DNA of 64,000 nt from JAZIHH01 sp036678685 (GCA_036678685.1 JAZIHH010000034.1:186001-250000), one strand, 5' to 3'; numbered from the stretch's first letter, positions 52,324 through 61,503 are shown. Notes: generated by a model not told the origin, from the letters alone. Translations and numbers: made by a program.

Positions 52324-53283
52324 ATGGAATACAGGCAAGTAGGAAGAAGCGGCCTTAGAGTGAGCGTCATCGCTTTGGGAAGCTGGTTGACCTATGGCGC
52401 TTCCGTGGAGAAAGATGTTGCCCTGGCCTGTATCAAAAAAGCCTATGACTTGGGAGTTAACTTTTTTGATACAGCCAACGTCTACGGCGGAGGGGCGGCG
52501 GAAAAAGTAGTCGGTGAAGCCTTGCGCTCATATCCCCGGGAAAGTTATGTCCTGGCTACCAAGGTCTATTTCCCGATGGGCGACGGTCCGAATGACCGCG
52601 GACTCAGCCGCAAACATATTATGGAACAGTGCCACGCCAGCTTGCGGCGGCTGGGAACCGACTACATCGATCTTTACCAGTGTCACCGTTACGACTCTTC
52701 GGTTCCCTTGGAGGAGACTTTGCGGGCCTTGGATGATTTGATTACCCAGGGAAAAGTTCTTTACGCGGGGGTTAGTGAATGGTCGGCGGCACAGATTACC
52801 GACGCCGTGCGCACCGGCGAGCTACTGGGCCTGCACCGGATTGTCTCCAACCAGCCCCGCTACAACATGTTTGAGCGGGGAATTGAAGAAGAAATTCTCC
52901 CCGTCTGTGAGCGGGAGGGCATCGGGCAGGTGGTTTTCTCGCCTTTAGCCCAGGGGGTGTTGACCGGCAAGTACCGGCTCGACTGCCCTGTCCCCGAAGG
53001 GAGCAGAGCCGCCTCCGCCCAAGGGAAAATGTTTATGCAGCGGCTGCTCACCGGGGAAAATCTGCGTAAGGTGGAGCAACTACGGGAGATTGCCGGGGCA
53101 GCCGGAATCCCCCTCGCCCGCATGGCTTTGGCCTGGGTCTTGCGGCTGCCGGGAATCAGTGCGGCGATTATCGGCGCCACCCGTCCGGAACAGGTGGAGG
53201 AAAATGTCAAAGCCGCCGGTCTACGGCTGGAACCGGAACTTCTCCAAAAAATTGAGGAGGTACTCGAAGGCGGCGCCAACTAA
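52324..53283 (+). CDS. Aldo/keto reductase of the Kv-beta-like group
   Basis: 319 residues from ATG 52324 (AAAGGAGG upstream). Catalytic tetrad: Asp and Tyr in FFDTANVYGGG, Lys in VLATKVYFP, His in YQCHRYDSS. YRQVGRSGLRVS starts the fold; GVSEWSAAQI and the SPLAQGVLTGKY motif place it in the potassium-channel-beta-like branch. Reduces aldehydes with NADPH; the substrate is unknown. Convergent with mgtE. Confidence 0.9.
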   Translation: MEYRQVGRSGLRVSVIALGSWLTYGASVEKDVALACIKKAYDLGVNFFDTANVYGGGAAEKVVGEALRSYPRESYVLATKVYFPMGDGPNDRGLSRKHIMEQCHASLRRLGTDYIDLYQCHRYDSSVPLEETLRALDDLITQGKVLYAGVSEWSAAQITDAVRTGELLGLHRIVSNQPRYNMFERGIEEEILPVCEREGIGQVVFSPLAQGVLTGKYRLDCPVPEGSRAASAQGKMFMQRLLTGENLRKVEQLREIAGAAGIPLARMALAWVLRLPGISAAIIGATRPEQVEENVKAAGLRLEPELLQKIEEVLEGGAN

Positions 53284-53342
53284 TCACTGTCCGTTCCCGG
53301 CAACCACAGATTGAGATTATAGCAATGCATGCGTCCAACAGA

Positions 53343-54698
53343 TTATAAACCCAGCATCGAAGTGGCAATCCAGAAATAAATCAGTAAAGAAAGGGCGTCT
53401 ACAATCGTTGTAATAAAGGGACTGGCCATCACTACCGGATCAAAACCCGCCTTTTGGGCCAGCATGGGCAAGATACATCCGGTCAACTTCGCCACAAAGA
53501 CTGTTAACATAAGGGTTAGACAGATCACCAGGGACACTAAAAGGCCGACTTGGTCAAAGAACATTAGCTTTATAAAGTTGAAAACCGCCAGGGTGGCACC
53601 GGCCAAGATAGCGACTTGGAATTCTTTCCAAACCACCCGGAAAAGATCACGAAACTCCAACTCATGCAAGGATAGGCCGCGGATGATAGTAACCGATGCC
53701 TGGCTGCCGGAATTACCGCCGGTATCCATCAGCATGGGAATATAAGCCGTCAACAAGACATAAGCTTTCAAGGCATCCTCGAAGTGGTTAATAATCAACC
53801 CGGTAAAAGTGGCAGAGATCATTAATATTAAGAGCCAGGGAATCCGGCTTTTCCAGATTTCCAGCACCGATGTTTTCAAGTACGGCCGGTCCGTTGGGGT
53901 AATCGCCGCCATTTTTTCAAAGTCCTCAGTGGTTTCTTCCTGCAACACGTCGAGGGCATCGTCCACTGTGACAATCCCAACCAGCCGGTTCTCCCCGTCA
54001 ACTACCGGGAGCACGGTTAAGTCATATTTGGCAAACATTCTGGCCACTGTTTCCTGGTCTTCTGTGGTCCGCACCGAGACAACATAGCGGTTCATCACAT
54101 CTTCAATCCGTTCATGCGGCTCGGCTAAAATAATGGTGCGGATTGTAACAACCCCGATTAGTCGCCTTTCGTCGTCCGTAACATAACAGGCATCAATGGT
54201 CTCGCTGTCAAACCCCTGCTGGCGGATGCGTTCCAGCGCGTCGGTAATTGTCATCTGCGCGCGGAGACTTACAAATTCCGTTGTCATAATGCTCCCGGCT
54301 GAATCTTCCGGGTATTTAAGGATCTCATTGATTTGCCGGCGGGTTTCCGGATGGGCCTGACTAAGAATACGTTTAACCACGTTAGCCGGCATCTCCTCGA
54401 CCAGGGCCGCGGCGTCATCTACATAAAGTTCATTGACCACTTCCTGAAGTTCGGTATCGGAAAAGCCTTGGATCAAAAGGTGCTGCAAATCGCTGTCCAT
54501 CTCAACGAAGGTCTCAGCGGCCAAATCCTTTGGTAATAACCGGAAGACCAGGGGCAGAGTTTTTTCCGACAACTCGCCAAAGAGCCCGGCAATATCCACC
54601 GGTTGCATGGTCGTAAGAATATCCCTTAGTTGTTGAAAGTTTTTCTCCTCAAGAAGTGTAAGCACGGTCTTTTTAAGTTCGGCAAAATTTTCCCTCAT
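53343..54698 (-). CDS. mgtE: Magnesium transporter MgtE
   Basis: 451 residues. Helical N-domain (LPLVFRLLPKDLAAETFVEM), CBS pair (EDSAGSIMTTEFVSL ... VTVDDALDVLQEE), and a five-helix channel with PMLMDTGGNSGSQASV. Mg2+ channel gated by the cytosolic domains. AAAGGAG upstream. Its leader, about 400 bases, holds a long inverted repeat but no recognisable M-box. Confidence 0.95.
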   Translation of the reverse strand: MRENFAELKKTVLTLLEEKNFQQLRDILTTMQPVDIAGLFGELSEKTLPLVFRLLPKDLAAETFVEMDSDLQHLLIQGFSDTELQEVVNELYVDDAAALVEEMPANVVKRILSQAHPETRRQINEILKYPEDSAGSIMTTEFVSLRAQMTITDALERIRQQGFDSETIDACYVTDDERRLIGVVTIRTIILAEPHERIEDVMNRYVVSVRTTEDQETVARMFAKYDLTVLPVVDGENRLVGIVTVDDALDVLQEETTEDFEKMAAITPTDRPYLKTSVLEIWKSRIPWLLILMISATFTGLIINHFEDALKAYVLLTAYIPMLMDTGGNSGSQASVTIIRGLSLHELEFRDLFRVVWKEFQVAILAGATLAVFNFIKLMFFDQVGLLVSLVICLTLMLTVFVAKLTGCILPMLAQKAGFDPVVMASPFITTIVDALSLLIYFWIATSMLGL

Positions 54699-55107
54699 TG
54701 GTCTTTTCTCCTTTCTGCAGGTACTGTAAACACCTCGGGTATACGTTACCCTTCTGACTCAGGAGTAAGACACAATCAGGCTGAAGCATTGGTGAAAAGG
54801 TGGACGCCTTTGTAGTGAACATCCCCTTTTCATTAAACTTCGGCCTAATACTGTGCCATTACTACTGTCAGCGTCCACCGTTTTCACCTCACTTTTCTAT
54901 TAAATTAAAATATCCATGTTTCCGTAAAAGCAGCAACAAGAAAACAAGAAAAGCTGCATCAAGTTTTATAGGTCTTAACCTTCCAGTAGAAGGTAATATG
55001 GTCGTTTATCCGGCTTTTATAAGAATTTTGAAATTTAACCCGGCGCGGTTTTTCCATGATCATCTGTCCATAATTGGGGATTGCTATACAAGAAACCGCC
55101 AGGATCA
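54699..55107. other. Leader/intergenic region between mgtE and sfsA
   Basis: About 410 bases. It includes the mgtE ribosome site, a small hairpin GGGTA/TACCC (54738-54752) and the inverted-repeat element at 54791-54888. The rest (54889-55107) is AT rich with no gene seen. Confidence 0.5.
54791..54888. repeat. Long inverted repeat element in the mgtE leader
   Basis: GGTGAAAAGGTGGACGC (54791-54807) and GCGTCCACCGTTTTCACC (54871-54888) form a 17-base stem with one bulged base around a loop of about 63 bases. Either a structured mgtE leader RNA or a small mobile relic. Confidence 0.7.
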
Positions 55108-55833
55108 TCAGAAACTTACAGCGGGTTCGATCACCGGTACTCTCGTCAATTCGACCCATTTTTCCCCCGGTAAAACCCGGTAGGCATAGAATTCAACTCC
55201 GGCCTTGATCGCCTTGTGCATGGCGGCGGCAAATTCCGGATCCATTTCCTCGTTGGCCCCGGCTTTTTTCCCCGCCGGGTGCTGCAGGAAGAAAATTACT
55301 ACTGACCGGCGGCCATTACTGGCCAATTGGGCCAATTCAAGCAAATGTTTTCTTCCCCTTTCCGTCGGGGCGTCCGGAAAAAGACCGGTCTCCTCCCGGA
55401 CTAGAGTGACGCATTTGGCTTCTAAAAAAGTTGTCTCCGGCGGCTCCCCTCTCTGCAACACCAGGTCAAAACGGCTGGCACCACTGGATTTTTCCGGGTA
55501 AGCCTCCTCGTAACCGCTGAGTTGGGGGAAGGCTCGCCAATGTCTGGCTAAAATCCGGTTTGGTAACCGGGAGTCAATAAAAGCCCATCCGGAGGAGGTT
55601 TGGGCTTTAACCAGGGTATAGCGGGTTTTTCGTCCTTTTCCCCCTTCGAAGTGCAAATCCACTTGATTCCCGGGGAAAAGAAGCTCCCGCAGGCGTCCGG
55701 AGTTGGGGATATGTACCTCTTCTTCTCCCTCTTCGGTCACTACCCGGGCGGCAAACCTGTGCAGACGTTGCTGAAAAACAGCAGGCACGATCCGGCTGTA
55801 GAAAGAGTTGGGGATCAGAATTGTTTTGTCCAT
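55108..55833 (-). CDS. sfsA: SfsA-family nuclease-like protein
   Basis: 241 residues. VHIPNSGRLRELLFPGNQV, a FDLVLQRGEPPETTFLEAKCVTL block by its FLEAKCVTL part, and FPDAPTERGRKHLLELAQLA are the conserved segments; the E-x-K is part of a PD-(D/E)xK fold. Named for sugar fermentation stimulation; molecular role unclear. ATG with AAAGGA 7 bases upstream. Confidence 0.92.
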   Translation of the reverse strand: MDKTILIPNSFYSRIVPAVFQQRLHRFAARVVTEEGEEEVHIPNSGRLRELLFPGNQVDLHFEGGKGRKTRYTLVKAQTSSGWAFIDSRLPNRILARHWRAFPQLSGYEEAYPEKSSGASRFDLVLQRGEPPETTFLEAKCVTLVREETGLFPDAPTERGRKHLLELAQLASNGRRSVVIFFLQHPAGKKAGANEEMDPEFAAAMHKAIKAGVEFYAYRVLPGEKWVELTRVPVIEPAVSF

Positions 55834-55844
55834 TGTTATATCCT

Positions 55845-55863
55845 TTGTTCAATTATTGGACAA
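55845..55863. promoter_or_regulatory. Palindrome upstream of sfsA
   Basis: TTGTTCAAT, a central T, ATTGGACAA: 9-base arms with one mismatch, directly before the sfsA ribosome site. The core GTTCAATTATTG also occurs in the perfect palindrome at 52024-52038. An operator or a small RNA hairpin. Confidence 0.45.
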
Positions 55864-55952
55864 TCTGTTAACGACGGAAAACTTCGTACAGCGTCCAGAA
55901 TATTATAATATCACTTAAAACCAGCTAAAGATAAGCAAAACGGGGAAATTGA

Positions 55953-57508
55953 TAGTGTCAAGACACTGTAGGTTTTTTAACCTCACATTCAGCAAACATG
56001 CACTAAACAACAGCATTGTCAATAAGATTTTTTAAAGCTACCCTGGTGAAATTATAACCGCTCCGTAATAGTGGAATATTATTGATGTTTTCTACCCCTA
56101 ACAGCTTTCTATTGGATAAACACTTCAGTTTTTCCTGGACTGCTTCTTTTATCTCGACAGGAAACAGACTCGATGCTTGCATTGCCAAGTATTGTTTCCG
56201 GATCGACTCTCCATTAGCTACAGCCACCCGCATAGCGGCCATGTTCTCTGCCCCTTGTAAACTCCAGGCCATCGGACAGCTGCTCAACCTGGCTGCCAAG
56301 ATGTGACTGACATGCCCTTCGGCACTACAGCCGATCCCGGGATGCCTGACCCCATTTTCTATTCCGTCCCAGTTGCGCTCAACATACCTGATGGCCTCAA
56401 CAATCCGTTTCCTTCTTGGCTTTTCGTCAGTGCGCCATAATGCTTCATGAAGATGAGCCAGGACTGCCTCCTTGTTTAAGGATTTGATCCCCCGGTGAAT
56501 CAACCTCTTAAGCTCGGGTGCATGTGCGGTAGCCATTTGTATATATTTTTCTAAATGATACTTATCTAGGATAAAAATAGTTTGCGGCGGTAAGTATTGT
56601 AGTCCAGCCCGGATCCAAGAAGCCCCGTCTCCCAATAAATAGATCCTTTCAACCTTTGAAAGATCATAACGGGCTTCCAGGTAATCCAAAACCTCCCACC
56701 ATAACTCTTCCGATTTTCCCCAGGGCTTCGTAAAATACTTCGCGTTTTTAAGACGACGCGAACCCTCCTCGATTACCCCTTCGTGAACATAGATAAGCAA
56801 CGAGGGCTTTTTCCGCTTATGATCTCTGATTCTTACATGATCTTCATCGGCCTCTATGTACAATTCCCGCACATACCGTTTCTCTTGCGGTGACAACGAT
56901 TTCACAGGAGTAAACTTTTTAACGGTCAATGCTACTGTTTGCCTGCTCACTTTCAGTTCAGGATTATAGCTGCTTTCTTGCACCGTGGCTTCTTCGTAGG
57001 ACATTTTACTGGATGCCTCCAGCAAGGCGGCTTTGAGATTGGGCCCTACCCGTGCATGAGGGGTAATCCCTATTTGTGCGTCTACCAAGTACGCATAGTG
57101 CTTACTTTCTTTATGCTGGTAATAGCTCCGTTCATAGGTCAGTTGACCAAAAGGGGTCAATATCGCTTTTTGGTCTCTTCTCCGTACGACTTTCCAGTCT
57201 CGTTTGCGCTCTTCGCTTTCGTGAATCTTTTCCTCAAGAGTCTCCAAAACCAGTTGCAGCAGGTCACGGCCTAAACTGTCAAGCTCTTTCTTTAATCGAA
57301 CCTCAAAGGTTAGATAGTCAATCTCGCCTTCGAAAATTTTTGATATTTCGTTCACTACCGAAAGGATTTTTTCTTCTACTAAACGAATTAGATCCATAAG
57401 GAACCTCAGCCTCCTTGGGGGGGGGTATTCATTCATCGCTGAATGTGAGGTTCCTCTTCTTTTTTTCATAAGTTATTTCCTGCAAAGACCTACAGTAATT
57501 TTACACTA
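55953..57508 (-). mobile_element. ISLre2-family insertion sequence, full length
   Basis: The transposase gene is flanked by imperfect inverted repeats: TAGTGTCAAGACACTGTAGGT at 55953-55973 and, reversed, TAGTGTAAAATTACTGTAGGT at 57488-57508. A second, perfect inner pair, AACCTCACATTCAGC, lies at 55979-55993 and 57438-57452. No clear target duplication is seen. It sits 6 bases beyond the stop of the antiporter gene. Confidence 0.8.
56003..57397 (-). CDS. ISLre2-family transposase
   Basis: 464 residues from ATG 57397 (GAGG 6 bases upstream); a longer frame from 57469 crosses the inner repeat. LTPFGQLTYERSYYQHKES, the ARVGPNLKAALLEASSKMSY block, EADEDHVRIRDHKRK and LLGDGASWI match the UPF0236/ISLre2 transposases with an acidic catalytic core. 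The gene has no visible frameshift, so it may still be active. Confidence 0.9.
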   Translation of the reverse strand: MDLIRLVEEKILSVVNEISKIFEGEIDYLTFEVRLKKELDSLGRDLLQLVLETLEEKIHESEERKRDWKVVRRRDQKAILTPFGQLTYERSYYQHKESKHYAYLVDAQIGITPHARVGPNLKAALLEASSKMSYEEATVQESSYNPELKVSRQTVALTVKKFTPVKSLSPQEKRYVRELYIEADEDHVRIRDHKRKKPSLLIYVHEGVIEEGSRRLKNAKYFTKPWGKSEELWWEVLDYLEARYDLSKVERIYLLGDGASWIRAGLQYLPPQTIFILDKYHLEKYIQMATAHAPELKRLIHRGIKSLNKEAVLAHLHEALWRTDEKPRRKRIVEAIRYVERNWDGIENGVRHPGIGCSAEGHVSHILAARLSSCPMAWSLQGAENMAAMRVAVANGESIRKQYLAMQASSLFPVEIKEAVQEKLKCLSNRKLLGVENINNIPLLRSGYNFTRVALKNLIDNAVV

Positions 57509-57514
57509 ACCCTG

Positions 57515-58705
57515 TTAGGCAGAAGGGCAATCTTCTGCTTTGTAGGCCTCCCCTGCCCGGCTGATCGCCAGCTTCACACAGAAGGGGCCAATAATCTCAT
57601 AAATCACTACGGAGGCCAGGATAACCGGGGTAATGAGCCGGGTATAGGCAGGGAAATCGTTCGCCAGGATGAGCGTGAGCCCGATCGCTACCCCGGCCTG
57701 CGGGATCAAACCGAGCCCCAGATATTTCCGGACCACCGGGGCAGCCCGGCCGATCAGGCCGCCCAAACCGGCGCCGGCCATTTTCCCCAGAACACGGGCG
57801 ATGATATAAACCGCTCCCACCGTCCCCAATTTCGCCAGTTCAGAAAGGTGCAGGTTGGCGCCGGCCGCCACGAAAAACATGACATAAACCGGTGTATCCA
57901 ATGACTTTATAATCCGGAAGATCTTCCCGGTCTCGCCGGGGGCCAGGTTAACGGCGAAGAACCCCAAACTCATACAGACGAGAAGCGGGGACAAACCCAA
58001 AAACTCAGATCCTCCGGCCAAAAGGAAGATCACGCCCAAGGCCAGTACCAGACTGTCGTCGCGATCCCCCATCTTTTTGCTGAGCCAAACCAGGATAAAG
58101 CCTGCCGCCGCCCCGCCCAGGAGGGAAACGGTCAATTCCCAGAAGGGCTTGAGGATGGCCATGGCCAAACTGATATCCTCCCCCACCATCACCTTGGCCA
58201 CGGCAACGGCTATGGCATAAAAGACCAGGCAGACCGCATCGTCCAGCGCCACAACAGCCAGAAGGTTATCGGTTACCGGCCCTTTTGCCTTGTATTCCCG
58301 TAAGACCATCATCACCGCTGCCGGAGCCGTGGCACAGGAAATAGCGCCAAAAAGCAATGCGGCGGGGAATTCAACTTTCGCCAGTAAAGGCATGGAGAGG
58401 GTAACCATGGAAAAAGCCCCGAACACCTGGGTAAAGGTGATCCATAGGACGCTTTGCCCGCACTTGCGTAAATTGGCCAGAGAAAGCTCTCCGCCGATTA
58501 AAAAAGCGATTAAACCCAGGGCAATACTGTTTATGGGGGCAAGATTGACAACGATTTCCGTATTTAAAATATTCAATAATGAAGGACCGAGCAGCATCCC
58601 GAGGATCAGATACCCCGTGACTGCCGGTAATTTACAACGATAAATCAGTTTCTCTGCGGTCAAGCCCAATAGTAAAATCAAGCCGAGATAAAAGACTAAC
58701 TGCAT
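57515..58705 (-). CDS. CPA2-type cation:proton antiporter (Kef/NhaS-like)
   Basis: 396 residues, about 12 membrane helices, no C-terminal nucleotide-binding (RCK) domain. LPAVTGYLILGMLLGPSLL, ALLFGAISCATAPAAVMMVL (the region equal to the ion-binding TNPA/ATD site), and VVALDDAVCLVFYAIAVA with its DD pair. Exchanges Na+ or K+ for protons. A PII-like protein gene lies 150 bases upstream on the same strand, which may regulate it. Confidence 0.88.
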   Translation of the reverse strand: MQLVFYLGLILLLGLTAEKLIYRCKLPAVTGYLILGMLLGPSLLNILNTEIVVNLAPINSIALGLIAFLIGGELSLANLRKCGQSVLWITFTQVFGAFSMVTLSMPLLAKVEFPAALLFGAISCATAPAAVMMVLREYKAKGPVTDNLLAVVALDDAVCLVFYAIAVAVAKVMVGEDISLAMAILKPFWELTVSLLGGAAAGFILVWLSKKMGDRDDSLVLALGVIFLLAGGSEFLGLSPLLVCMSLGFFAVNLAPGETGKIFRIIKSLDTPVYVMFFVAAGANLHLSELAKLGTVGAVYIIARVLGKMAGAGLGGLIGRAAPVVRKYLGLGLIPQAGVAIGLTLILANDFPAYTRLITPVILASVVIYEIIGPFCVKLAISRAGEAYKAEDCPSA

Positions 58706-58857
58706 ATTCCTCGCCTTCCTTGTCTATCCGTCAGATCATCTGTCCCTCAGATGATTTACCAGTTACACCATCTGTCAACCAGATCATTTATTAATAACAT
58801 CTATTAATAACATCATTCATTATTAGTCACTATCATCAGCTCATCATCCGTCACATC

Positions 58858-59253
58858 TTATCCGTCACATTTTGTATCGTTCCCGCCTCCCGGCTTTTCC
58901 CTGAGGCTTCTTTTCCCCAGCCCCACGGCACTCAGCACCGGGATGGTAAACATCAGGCCGGAACAGGGCTCTTCAAAATCACGGAACCGCTCGGCGATCT
59001 TTTTCATGGCCCGTTCAAACTTCTCCGGATGCTGGGAAAGGGTAAAGATGGTCTTGTTCTGCTTGCGCTCTCCCAACAACCCGCTTAAGCCGGCAAAAAA
59101 GGGAACCCGGCCGGACAAAACCTTCGCCATACCCTGGCTGTCGATAATGGTCGCCCCCCGCAACTCACATTCCAGGAGGATCTCCAAAACCTCCTCCAGG
59201 CGTTCCGGCTCATCAATAACAATAAACAAAGCCTGCAGATTTTTTACTTCCAT
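58858..59253 (-). CDS. Small PII-like protein
   Basis: 131 residues. FIVIDEPERLEEVLEILLEC and RGATIIDSQGMAKVLSG resemble the ferredoxin-like fold and T-loop start of PII-like signalling proteins; FFAGLSGLLGERKQNKTIFT follows. The Lys/uridylylation motifs of true GlnB are not evident. Similar small proteins lie beside transporter genes. GGGGGAG before the ATG. Likely a nucleotide-sensing partner of the adjacent antiporter, an inference. Confidence 0.6.
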   Translation of the reverse strand: MEVKNLQALFIVIDEPERLEEVLEILLECELRGATIIDSQGMAKVLSGRVPFFAGLSGLLGERKQNKTIFTLSQHPEKFERAMKKIAERFRDFEEPCSGLMFTIPVLSAVGLGKRSLREKPGGGNDTKCDG

Positions 59254-59617
59254 CTGGTCACTCCCCCACTCAATTCTCGGTCATTTTGTGCGGTATTCCC
59301 GGTTGTAAAGTAAAATACGCCGTAACCCACAGCCTGCCTCCAGGCGAGACCAGTCACGGCGGCAACTTCATCATGGATACGCCTCCTCTTCCCCGGTGGC
59401 TTAAATCACCGGCTACCGGCTTAATTTTATCACAAAAAAGAGGATTAATATAGAATGGCCAGTTTAATTTTTTTGTTTTTTACCGGCCTTTTTGTCAAAG
59501 ACTAATGGTGGAGACAAAAGGCAGCCGGGAGAGGCCGCCAGGAGAAGCCGCCGGCAAGCAGCCGGGACGGTAAAGGCGAAGGGAAAAAAAAGGCGGCACA
59601 GCGGGAGGGGATAAAAA
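59254..59617. other. Divergent intergenic region between the PII-like gene and the flavoprotein gene
   Basis: About 365 bases. AT-rich centre (59430-59480) fits promoters for both directions, but no perfect -35/-10 pair stands out. The part next to the flavoprotein gene is purine- and GC-rich and contains GCCGGGAG-type repeats. No gene seen. Confidence 0.4.
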
Positions 59618-60790
59618 GTGAAAAACATTGTTATTTTGGGCGGTGGAGTGGGAGGCCTGGCAACCGCCACCAGGCTCCGGCGTCTCCTCCCCCGGGAAAA
59701 CCGGGTGACCGTCATTGACCGCCTGGAGAAACAATACTACTACCCGGGACTCGTCTGGCTAATCTCAGGAACCAGAAAACCGGAGGCCCTCTACCGCAGC
59801 CTTTCGGTCCTGCCGGAAAAAGGGATCAATTTTATCCATGACGAAGCCGTCAATATTGACTTCAGGAAAAGGGAAGTGGTCTGCAAGCAAAACCGGGTCC
59901 CCTACGACCTCCTGGTGGTGGCCACCGGCGCGGATTATGACGACCAGGCCTATCCCGGCCTGACCGCCGGCGGCTACAATATCTGGACCATGGAAGGGGC
60001 CACCGCCCTCTGTAAAGCCCTGGACACCTTCTCCGGCGGGCGGGTTGCCCTTGTCCTCCCCCGGTTGCCAGTGAAATGTACCGGCGCCCTTTATGAGGTG
60101 GCCTTCATCCTGCAGGACATCTTCCGGGCAAAAGGCGAAAAAATGGCAGACGCCGTAGAAATCACCATCTATACCACGGAAAAATCCCCCTTGGAAGCCT
60201 TCGGCCCGCGGATTTCCGCTTTTCTCACCGGCTTGCTGGAAAAGGCCCGGATTCCGGTGGTGACCGGTTGTACGGTGCGGGACGCCGACCCTTCCCGGAA
60301 AAAACTCTTGACAAAAGGCGGCGAATACCATTATGACCTGCTTTTATACGCCCCGGTGCACCGGGGCAGCGCGGTGGTGAAAAAAAGCGGCCTCGGCAAT
60401 AAAGAGGGCTGGATCTCGGCGGACCCTTACCGCCTGGAAACCGCCAAGGAAGGTGTTTTTGTCCTGGGTGATGCCGCAGAGATAAAACTTCCCGGCGGCG
60501 GCGAGTTGTCCAAATGCGGGGCAATCGCTACTTTTCAATCATACAAACTGGCCGCCAATATCGCGGCGCTGGTCGCCGGCAAAAAACCCACGGCCGATTA
60601 TAAAGGTAACACGGTGACCCTGTTTGAGGAAAAAAACGGGGTTATCCACCCGTTTTTCGGCAGTTTCTATCCGGAACCCTCTCCCCGCTTTCGTATCCTG
60701 CCCGCCTCCAGGCTTTGGAGGGCGGCAAAAGTTCTTGTTGAATACAACTGGTTGCGGAAAGGCAGCCGGCCCCCAAACTCCGCCGGATAA
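59618..60790 (+). CDS. Sulfide:quinone reductase-like FAD oxidoreductase
   Basis: 390 residues from GTG with GGAGGGG 7 bases upstream. ILGGGVGGLATATRLRRLLP binds FAD; LLVVATGADYDD and VFVLGDAAEIKLPGGG are the other flavin motifs. LPVKCTGALYE has the Cys context of SQR enzymes (the KCAGAP-like motif), and LSKCGAIATFQ another Cys. Could oxidise sulfide or polysulfide and reduce quinone, or be a type II NADH dehydrogenase relative. Sulfur function would agree with the DsrE/desulfurase pair at 2.3 kb, but that is inference. Confidence 0.75.
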   Translation: MKNIVILGGGVGGLATATRLRRLLPRENRVTVIDRLEKQYYYPGLVWLISGTRKPEALYRSLSVLPEKGINFIHDEAVNIDFRKREVVCKQNRVPYDLLVVATGADYDDQAYPGLTAGGYNIWTMEGATALCKALDTFSGGRVALVLPRLPVKCTGALYEVAFILQDIFRAKGEKMADAVEITIYTTEKSPLEAFGPRISAFLTGLLEKARIPVVTGCTVRDADPSRKKLLTKGGEYHYDLLLYAPVHRGSAVVKKSGLGNKEGWISADPYRLETAKEGVFVLGDAAEIKLPGGGELSKCGAIATFQSYKLAANIAALVAGKKPTADYKGNTVTLFEEKNGVIHPFFGSFYPEPSPRFRILPASRLWRAAKVLVEYNWLRKGSRPPNSAG

Positions 60791-60923
60791 ACAGCTATAA
60801 GGATTACTCTTTGTCATTTAAAGGAAAATTGGGGGTAATGGAGAAAAGATCCCATATCGTAAAATTCACCTTATTGATATTGAACAAGTTGAGTTCTACT
60901 CTGACGAAGAGGGGATGTTTCAA

Positions 60924-61433
60924 GTGTCATCACATGACAGCGAAAGGATTAACATCGTTGATATCGGGGAGGAGCATGTAAACAGTATAGCCGAGATCTC
61001 AAAATTATGCTTTAGTAATATCTATGAATTCGACTGGTATGAAAACGCCGGTAATATGCTTAAATTGTTCAAGCAGGGAAGGGTCGTGGTGAGAGTAATT
61101 AAAAAAGGGGAAGAAGTAACCGGCTTTTGTAACTTACGATCTTGGCCCGGTGGCGGATGGATTGATTTAATAGCAATTAATCCAAAAGATCAGAAGAAAG
61201 GACTAGGCAGTTTGCTATTGAAAGACATAAAAGAAAAAGCCAAAGCAACCGGATATTGGAAGATAAGCTTAATTGTTTCCGAGAAAGCAAAGTCAGTTAT
61301 ATCATTTTATAAAAGGAATGGCTTTGTTATTGTCGGAAAAATGATCGATCAGATTAAAATAGGAGAAAATGGGGTTTTAATGAGTTGTATAGTTGACTAT
61401 GGGTTACATCCCAATCCCGGCGTTAAACAGTAA
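60924..61433 (+). CDS. GNAT-family acetyltransferase
   Basis: 169 residues from GTG 60924, 9 bases after GAGGGG; ATG 60915 touches that site. WIDLIAINPKDQKKGLGSLL is the acetyl-CoA-binding motif A and SVISFYKRNGFVIVGKM motif B. The same frame is open and protein-like for about 31 codons before the ATG with no standard start, so the annotated N-terminus may be short. Substrate unknown. Confidence 0.75.
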   Translation: MSSHDSERINIVDIGEEHVNSIAEISKLCFSNIYEFDWYENAGNMLKLFKQGRVVVRVIKKGEEVTGFCNLRSWPGGGWIDLIAINPKDQKKGLGSLLLKDIKEKAKATGYWKISLIVSEKAKSVISFYKRNGFVIVGKMIDQIKIGENGVLMSCIVDYGLHPNPGVKQ

Positions 61434-61463
61434 CAGGATCCCTCCTCTTAGACCCACTAAGCA

Positions 61464-61503
61464 AAAGGAGGTGTACATAAATTGAACAAGCTTTTGTGTA
61501 CAC
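61464..61503 (+). promoter_or_regulatory. Perfect Shine-Dalgarno folded into a hairpin
   Basis: AAAGGAGGTG (61464-61473) runs into a stem: GTGTACATAAA (61471-61481) pairs with TTTGTGTACAC (61493-61503, one G-U) around an 11-base loop that holds a TTG start at 61482. The 62-codon frame behind it (61482-61670) has a Gly/Pro/Arg-rich, noncoding-like composition and runs into a hairpin, so I do not call it a protein. Confidence 0.5.

Noticed and set aside
54699..54900. M-box (magnesium) riboswitch before mgtE
   Set aside because: The conserved M-box core sequences could not be found on either strand; only a long inverted repeat is present.
58781..58860. Low-complexity repeats (TTATTAATAACATC, CCGTCACATC) between the antiporter and PII-like genes
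   Set aside because: Short, imperfect and AT rich; could arise by slippage, and no CRISPR-like spacing is present.
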